From Rhodococcus sp. RD6.2 (GTDB lineage: Bacteria; Actinomycetota; Actinomycetes; Mycobacteriales; Mycobacteriaceae), in assembly GCF_001040705.1 (NCBI RefSeq), contig NZ_CVQP01000005.1, positions 48,675 to 112,674 of the forward strand: a DNA stretch of 64,000 bases, given 5' to 3'. Each line of letters begins with the position of its first letter. Positions within the stretch are counted from its first letter, which is position 1. The translations under genes were made by a program, and so were the position numbers. The notes beneath the pieces are model-generated. The model searched no databases and was not told where the DNA came from. It worked only from the letters and a program-made list of their open reading frames with translations. This document shows positions 60,178 to 64,000 of the stretch, piece after piece.

Positions 60178-61758
60178 ATGCCCTCACTCGTCCTGTCCGA
60201 CCTCTCATTCTCCTGGCCCGACGGCGATACCGTGCTCGACGGCGTCGACGCAGTGTTCCCTGCCGGCCGAACGGGCCTCGTCGGCCGCAACGGTGCAGGC
60301 AAGTCGACGCTGCTGCGCCTGATCGCGGGCCGACTGACCCCGGCGCGCGGTTCCGTCACCGTTGGCGGCGACCTCGCCTATCTGCGTCAGGATCTCGCCC
60401 TCGACCCCGGGCGCACCGTCGATGCCGTCCTCGGAATCGCGGAGCAGCGTACGGCGTTGCACCGCATCGAATCCGGCGAGGGGACCGACGACGACTACGC
60501 GACCGTCGGCTCGCACTGGGACGTCGAGGAACGCGCTGTCGCGACGCTGGACCGCCTCGGCCTCGCGCGCATCGCGCCGACCCCGGAGGCGTTGGGCCGC
60601 ACCGTCGGAACCCTGTCGGGCGGCGAGACGATGCTGCTCGGCCTGTCGGCCGCGCTGCTCACCGAACCGGACGTCCTCCTGCTCGACGAGCCGACGAACA
60701 ACCTCGATCTACAGGCGAAAGCCCGCCTCTACGCGGCGGTCGAGCAGTTCACGGGAATCGTCGTGGTCGTCAGCCACGACCGCGAACTACTGAACCGGAT
60801 GAACACGACAGCCGAATTCCGCGATGGCGAATTGCGTTTCTTCGGAGGCAATTTCGACCACTATCGGCAGGTGGTAGAGGCCGAGCAGGAGTCCGCACGG
60901 GCCGCCGTTCGAGATGCCCGCGCCGATGTGCGTCGGCAGGGTCGAGAGCTGGTCGAGGCACAGATCAAGATCGATCGCAGGCAGCGGTACGGGAAGAAGA
61001 TGGAGTCGAGCCTGCCTCCGATCCTGGCCGGTCTGCGCAAGCGGCAGGCGCAGGAGTCGGCGGGCAAGCTTCGGGGCAACCACCAGGGGAAGCTGGACGA
61101 CGCCCGTCGCACCCTCACCGAGGCGGAGGACGCGCTTCGGGAGGACAAGGAGATCCGGATCGACCTGCCCGACAGCGTGGTTCACGCCGGGCAGCGGGTA
61201 CTGGACCTCGATTCCTCCCTGCCGACGGGGCAGCACGTCGAGCTGGGCATCACGGGTCCGGAGCGGATCGCCGTCGTGGGCCGCAACGGAATCGGCAAGA
61301 CCACGTTGCTCCGCGCGATCGCCGACGCCGGCCCCGTGGTGCCGTGGCGGGTGTTGCCTCAGCGGCTCGACGTCTTCGACGAGTCCCGCACACTCGCAGA
61401 GAACGTCGCGGATGCGGCGCCGCATGCGTCGGGCGAGGAGATCCGGGGCAGACTGGCGCGCTTCCTGTTCCGTGGCCGGGATGCGGATGTGCCCGTGTCG
61501 GCGCTGTCGGGTGGCGAACGGTTGCGGGCCGCGTTGGCGACGATCCTGCTGTCCGAGCCGGCGCCACGTCTGCTGATGCTCGACGAGCCGACCAACAACC
61601 TCGACCTCCCGAGCCTGGCGCACCTGACGGAGGCGTTGACGCAGTTCCGCGGCGCACTGGTCGTGGTGAGCCACGACGTGCCGTTCCTGCGCGACATCGG
61701 CATCACGCGATGGCTCGAGTTGAGCGACGACGGCCTCGCGGAGACGGATCCGCTCTAG
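60178..61758 (+). CDS. ABC-F family ATPase (ribosome-associated, possible antibiotic-protection type)
   Basis: A 526-residue protein with two ATP-binding domains and no membrane part. Walker A motifs are GLVGRNGAGKSTLL and AVVGRNGIGKTTLL, signature motifs are TLSGGETML and ALSGGERLRA, and Walker B motifs are LLLDEPTNNLDL and LMLDEPTNNLDL. The linker between domains (about residues 220-330) is charged and helical (RADVRRQGRELVEAQIKIDRRQRYGKK), as in ABC-F proteins that reach the ribosomal P/E site. It may protect ribosomes from antibiotics or act as a translation factor. ATG 60178 has GAAGGAG 6 bases upstream. Confidence 0.9.
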   Translation: MPSLVLSDLSFSWPDGDTVLDGVDAVFPAGRTGLVGRNGAGKSTLLRLIAGRLTPARGSVTVGGDLAYLRQDLALDPGRTVDAVLGIAEQRTALHRIESGEGTDDDYATVGSHWDVEERAVATLDRLGLARIAPTPEALGRTVGTLSGGETMLLGLSAALLTEPDVLLLDEPTNNLDLQAKARLYAAVEQFTGIVVVVSHDRELLNRMNTTAEFRDGELRFFGGNFDHYRQVVEAEQESARAAVRDARADVRRQGRELVEAQIKIDRRQRYGKKMESSLPPILAGLRKRQAQESAGKLRGNHQGKLDDARRTLTEAEDALREDKEIRIDLPDSVVHAGQRVLDLDSSLPTGQHVELGITGPERIAVVGRNGIGKTTLLRAIADAGPVVPWRVLPQRLDVFDESRTLAENVADAAPHASGEEIRGRLARFLFRGRDADVPVSALSGGERLRAALATILLSEPAPRLLMLDEPTNNLDLPSLAHLTEALTQFRGALVVVSHDVPFLRDIGITRWLELSDDGLAETDPL

Positions 61759-61767
61759 AGTCTGGCC

Positions 61768-63162
61768 ATGACTGCAGTGCATGCGTTCGGCGACGACGCC
61801 CTCGGCGACCTCGATGCGACAGGGGTCGCGGCGCGGATCGCGTCCGGTGAGATCACGTCCCGCGAGGCGGTGGACGCGGCGATCGCCCGCGCCGCCGCCG
61901 TGACCGACCTGGCCGCGATCGAGGTCCCCGACTTCGATCGGGCACGGGGCGCCGCGTACCGGCCGGGTCCGTTCGCGGGGGTACCGACATTCGTGAAGGA
62001 CAACGTCGACGTCGCGGGGCTGCCGACCGGTGAGGGCAGCGCCGCGTTCACGCCGCGTCCGGCGGCGACGGATGCGCCGTCGGCGACCCAGCTGCTCTCG
62101 ACCGGGTTGGTGGCGTTGGGCAAGAGCAGGTTGCCGGAGTTCGGGTTCAGCCCGACCACGGAGTTCGCGAACGCCGAGCCGGTACACAATCCGTGGAATC
62201 CCGACTTCTCGTCGGGCGCGTCGTCGGGCGGTGCGGCGGCGCTGGTGGCGTCGGGAGTGGTGCCGATCGCGCACGGCAACGACGGCGGCGGGTCGATCCG
62301 CATTCCGGCGGCGGCGTGCGGGCTGGTCGGGTTGAAGCCGACACGGGGCCGGATGCGGGCGGACAAGAACGACCTGTCGATGCCGGTACGCATCGTCACG
62401 CAGGGCGTCGTGACCCGCACCGTCCGCGACTCGGCGAACTACTACGCGGCCGCCGAGCAGCACTACCGCAATCCGGCCCTACCGCCGATCCGGCTCGTCG
62501 AGGGTCCGAGCAGCACCCGACTGCGCGTCGGCGTGGTGATGGACTCCGTGCACGGCACCCCCACCGACGACGACACCCGCACCGCGGTGCGCGCGACCGC
62601 GGATCTGCTGTCCGGCCTCGGCCATCACGTCTCCGAGGCGCCGCTTCCGGTCGGTCCCGAGTTCGTCGACGACTTCAGCATCTATTGGGGTTTCCTGTCC
62701 TTCGCGCTCTGCACGGGCGGGAAGCGGATGCTCGGCCCGGACTTCGACAAGGACCGCACCGACAATCTCACCCGGGGCCTGGACGCGCTGTACCGCCGCA
62801 ACATCGCGAAGACGCCGCAGGTGCTGTACCGGTTGCAGCGGACCGCGCGCCGGGCGAGGCAGTTGTTCGCGACCTACGACGTGGTCCTGTCCCCGGTCGT
62901 GTCCCACACGACACCGGAGCTCGGGTTCCTCTCCCCCGCACAGCCTTTCGACGAGCTGTTCGAGCGGATCGTCACCTACACGGCGTTCACACCACTGAAC
63001 AACGCCGCGGGCACGCCTGCGATCTCGCTGCCCCTGCACACCACGTCGGCGGGACTGCCGCTCGGGATGCACTTCTCGGCCGCGCACGGCGACGAGCGGA
63101 CGCTGCTCGAGTTGGCATTCGAACTCGAGCAGGCCCGCCCGTTCGCGCGGATCACCGGCTAG
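61768..63162 (+). CDS. Amidase signature family hydrolase
   Basis: A 464-residue amidase. The Ser-cisSer-Lys triad is visible: Lys77 in FVKDN, cis-Ser152/153 in SSGASSGGAAA and nucleophile Ser176 in DGGGSIRIPAA. It hydrolyses an amide or ester in the cytosol; the substrate is not known. It starts 9 bases after the ABC-F gene and may be cotranscribed. Its TAG and the stop of the convergent MMPL gene overlap within the palindrome CTAG. Confidence 0.9.
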   Translation: MTAVHAFGDDALGDLDATGVAARIASGEITSREAVDAAIARAAAVTDLAAIEVPDFDRARGAAYRPGPFAGVPTFVKDNVDVAGLPTGEGSAAFTPRPAATDAPSATQLLSTGLVALGKSRLPEFGFSPTTEFANAEPVHNPWNPDFSSGASSGGAAALVASGVVPIAHGNDGGGSIRIPAAACGLVGLKPTRGRMRADKNDLSMPVRIVTQGVVTRTVRDSANYYAAAEQHYRNPALPPIRLVEGPSSTRLRVGVVMDSVHGTPTDDDTRTAVRATADLLSGLGHHVSEAPLPVGPEFVDDFSIYWGFLSFALCTGGKRMLGPDFDKDRTDNLTRGLDALYRRNIAKTPQVLYRLQRTARRARQLFATYDVVLSPVVSHTTPELGFLSPAQPFDELFERIVTYTAFTPLNNAAGTPAISLPLHTTSAGLPLGMHFSAAHGDERTLLELAFELEQARPFARITG

Positions 63163-64000
63163 GGAACCAGCTCGCCGTCCGGCTCGGCCTTGCGGGACAG
63201 CGCGCTCGGCCACCACACCCGCGGACCGATGTCGTAGACGAGGGCGGGCACCAGCAGTGAGCGCACGAGCAGTGCGTCGAGGAGCACACCGAACGCGACG
63301 ATGAAGGCGATCTGCGCCAGGAAGATCAGCGGGATCACGGCGAGAGCCGAGAACGTCGCGGCGAGAACGACTCCGGCGGAGGTGATGACACCGCCGGTGA
63401 CGGTGAGTCCGCGGAGCACGCCGCGCCGCGTCCCGATCCGGTGCGCTTCCTCGCGGACCCTGGTCATCAGGAAGATGTTGTAGTCGATGCCTAGTGCGAC
63501 GAGGAAGACGAACGCGAACAGTGGGACGACGGGGTCGGCGCCGGGGAAGCCGAGGATGTGATTGAACACGATCGACGAAATACCCAGTGTCGCCGCGAAG
63601 GACAGGATCACGGTGCCCATGAGCAGCAGCGGCGCGAGCAGGGAGCGCAGCAGCAGGCACAGGATCGCGAGGACCACGAGGCTCACCACCGGGATGATCA
63701 GGTTGCGGTCGTGGGTTGCCGTGGTCTTGGTGTCGAGGTCGGTTGCGGTGGGTCCGCCGACGAGTGCGTCGGCGCCGTCGACCGCGTGAACCGAGTCCCG
63801 CAGTCGCTTCACGGTGTCCTCGGCGGCGAGCGAGTCGGCGGCGTCGGTCAGGGTCGCCTCGATGGCGACGCGTCCGTCCACGATCAGGGGTGCTCCACCG
63901 GAACTCACGATCGTGACGTCCTCGACGCCGGGCACCTCGGCGGCCGTGCGCACCTCGGCGAGGGAGTCGGCGTTTGCAATGATCACGGCGGGTGATCCGC
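63159..64000 (-). CDS. MMPL-family transporter, C-terminal part (cut by window edge)
   Basis: The last 280 or so residues of an RND-type MMPL protein; the frame is open to the window end, so the N-terminal half is outside. Visible are the end of a porter domain (GGAPLIVDGRVAIEATLTDAADSL), then helices TM7-TM12 with LVALGIDYNIFLMTRVREE, which carries the proton-relay Asp-Tyr pair. Unlike mmpL3 at 20458 it has only a short C-terminal tail (SRKAEPDGELVP). The substrate is unknown; this MMPL type is common in actinobacteria. Confidence 0.88.
   Translation of the reverse strand, partial: GSPAVIIANADSLAEVRTAAEVPGVEDVTIVSSGGAPLIVDGRVAIEATLTDAADSLAAEDTVKRLRDSVHAVDGADALVGGPTATDLDTKTTATHDRNLIIPVVSLVVLAILCLLLRSLLAPLLLMGTVILSFAATLGISSIVFNHILGFPGADPVVPLFAFVFLVALGIDYNIFLMTRVREEAHRIGTRRGVLRGLTVTGGVITSAGVVLAATFSALAVIPLIFLAQIAFIVAFGVLLDALLVRSLLVPALVYDIGPRVWWPSALSRKAEPDGELVP

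Overview
The window is high-GC actinobacterial DNA, most likely from Rhodococcus/Prescottella or a close Nocardiaceae relative. Evidence: a mycolic-acid transporter gene (mmpL3), GTP-type PEP carboxykinase, a KstR-type operator, frequent GTG starts, leaderless or ATGA-coupled translation, and gene order matching the Mycobacterium tuberculosis blocks Rv0206c-Rv0211 and Rv0223c-Rv0226c. It is ordinary chromosome: I see no prophage, transposase, CRISPR array, rRNA or tRNA. Assignments rest on reading motifs and remembered family features; no database search was run.

Layout. 0-6 kb: envelope glycosyltransferase and methyltransferase, ROK kinase, and a KstR-operator-controlled phosphotransferase plus aldehyde dehydrogenase pair. 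6-11.4 kb: an MgtA-type P-ATPase behind an M-box Mg2+ riboswitch and a proline/acidic leader peptide, a small secreted protein and a CDF transporter. 11.4-13 kb: cysK-cysE. 13-23.4 kb: pckA, a second secreted protein, an acidic Asp-loop protein, a pair of GTPase-like proteins, then the coupled trmB-NYN-mmpL3 unit. 23.4-31 kb: DUF1707 and DUF2339 proteins, a NarL-type two-component pair, a membrane adenylate cyclase and a YbhN-like protein. 31-33.4 kb: an FCD/GntR regulator divergent from leuA, with what looks like a leaderless leucine attenuator; downstream lies a degraded yceI copy.

33.7-45.2 kb is a phenylacetate degradation cluster: paaI-ethD-paaZ on the minus strand, paaF-paaH-paaG and paaA-B-C-D-E-K on the plus strand, closed by a TetR regulator. 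PaaK makes phenylacetyl-CoA, PaaABCDE epoxidises it, PaaG isomerises it, PaaZ opens and oxidises the ring, PaaF/PaaH carry out beta-oxidation and PaaI removes stalled thioesters. Four copies of the palindrome ACCG-N6-CGGT lie before paaZ, paaF, paaA and the TetR gene, so the regulon can be read from the sequence. A thiolase (paaJ) is not in the window.

45.3-50.7 kb holds two mirror-like catabolic cassettes, each a LysR regulator, a cupin of the DIPWT...MPGT..K family and a short- or medium-chain dehydrogenase. 51-64 kb: intact yceI, a KstD-like flavoprotein, DUF3054, a POT peptide transporter coupled to a ClC channel, a lipoprotein PBP coupled to a TauE/SafE exporter, a small possibly autoregulated DNA-binding protein, an ABC-F ATPase, an amidase and the C-terminal part of an MMPL transporter cut by the window edge.

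The most interesting signals are regulatory: the M-box plus leader peptide before mgtA, the leuA leader, the 31-codon upstream frame coupled to paaF, the shared upstream motif of two secreted-protein genes, and the paired LysR/cupin cassettes.
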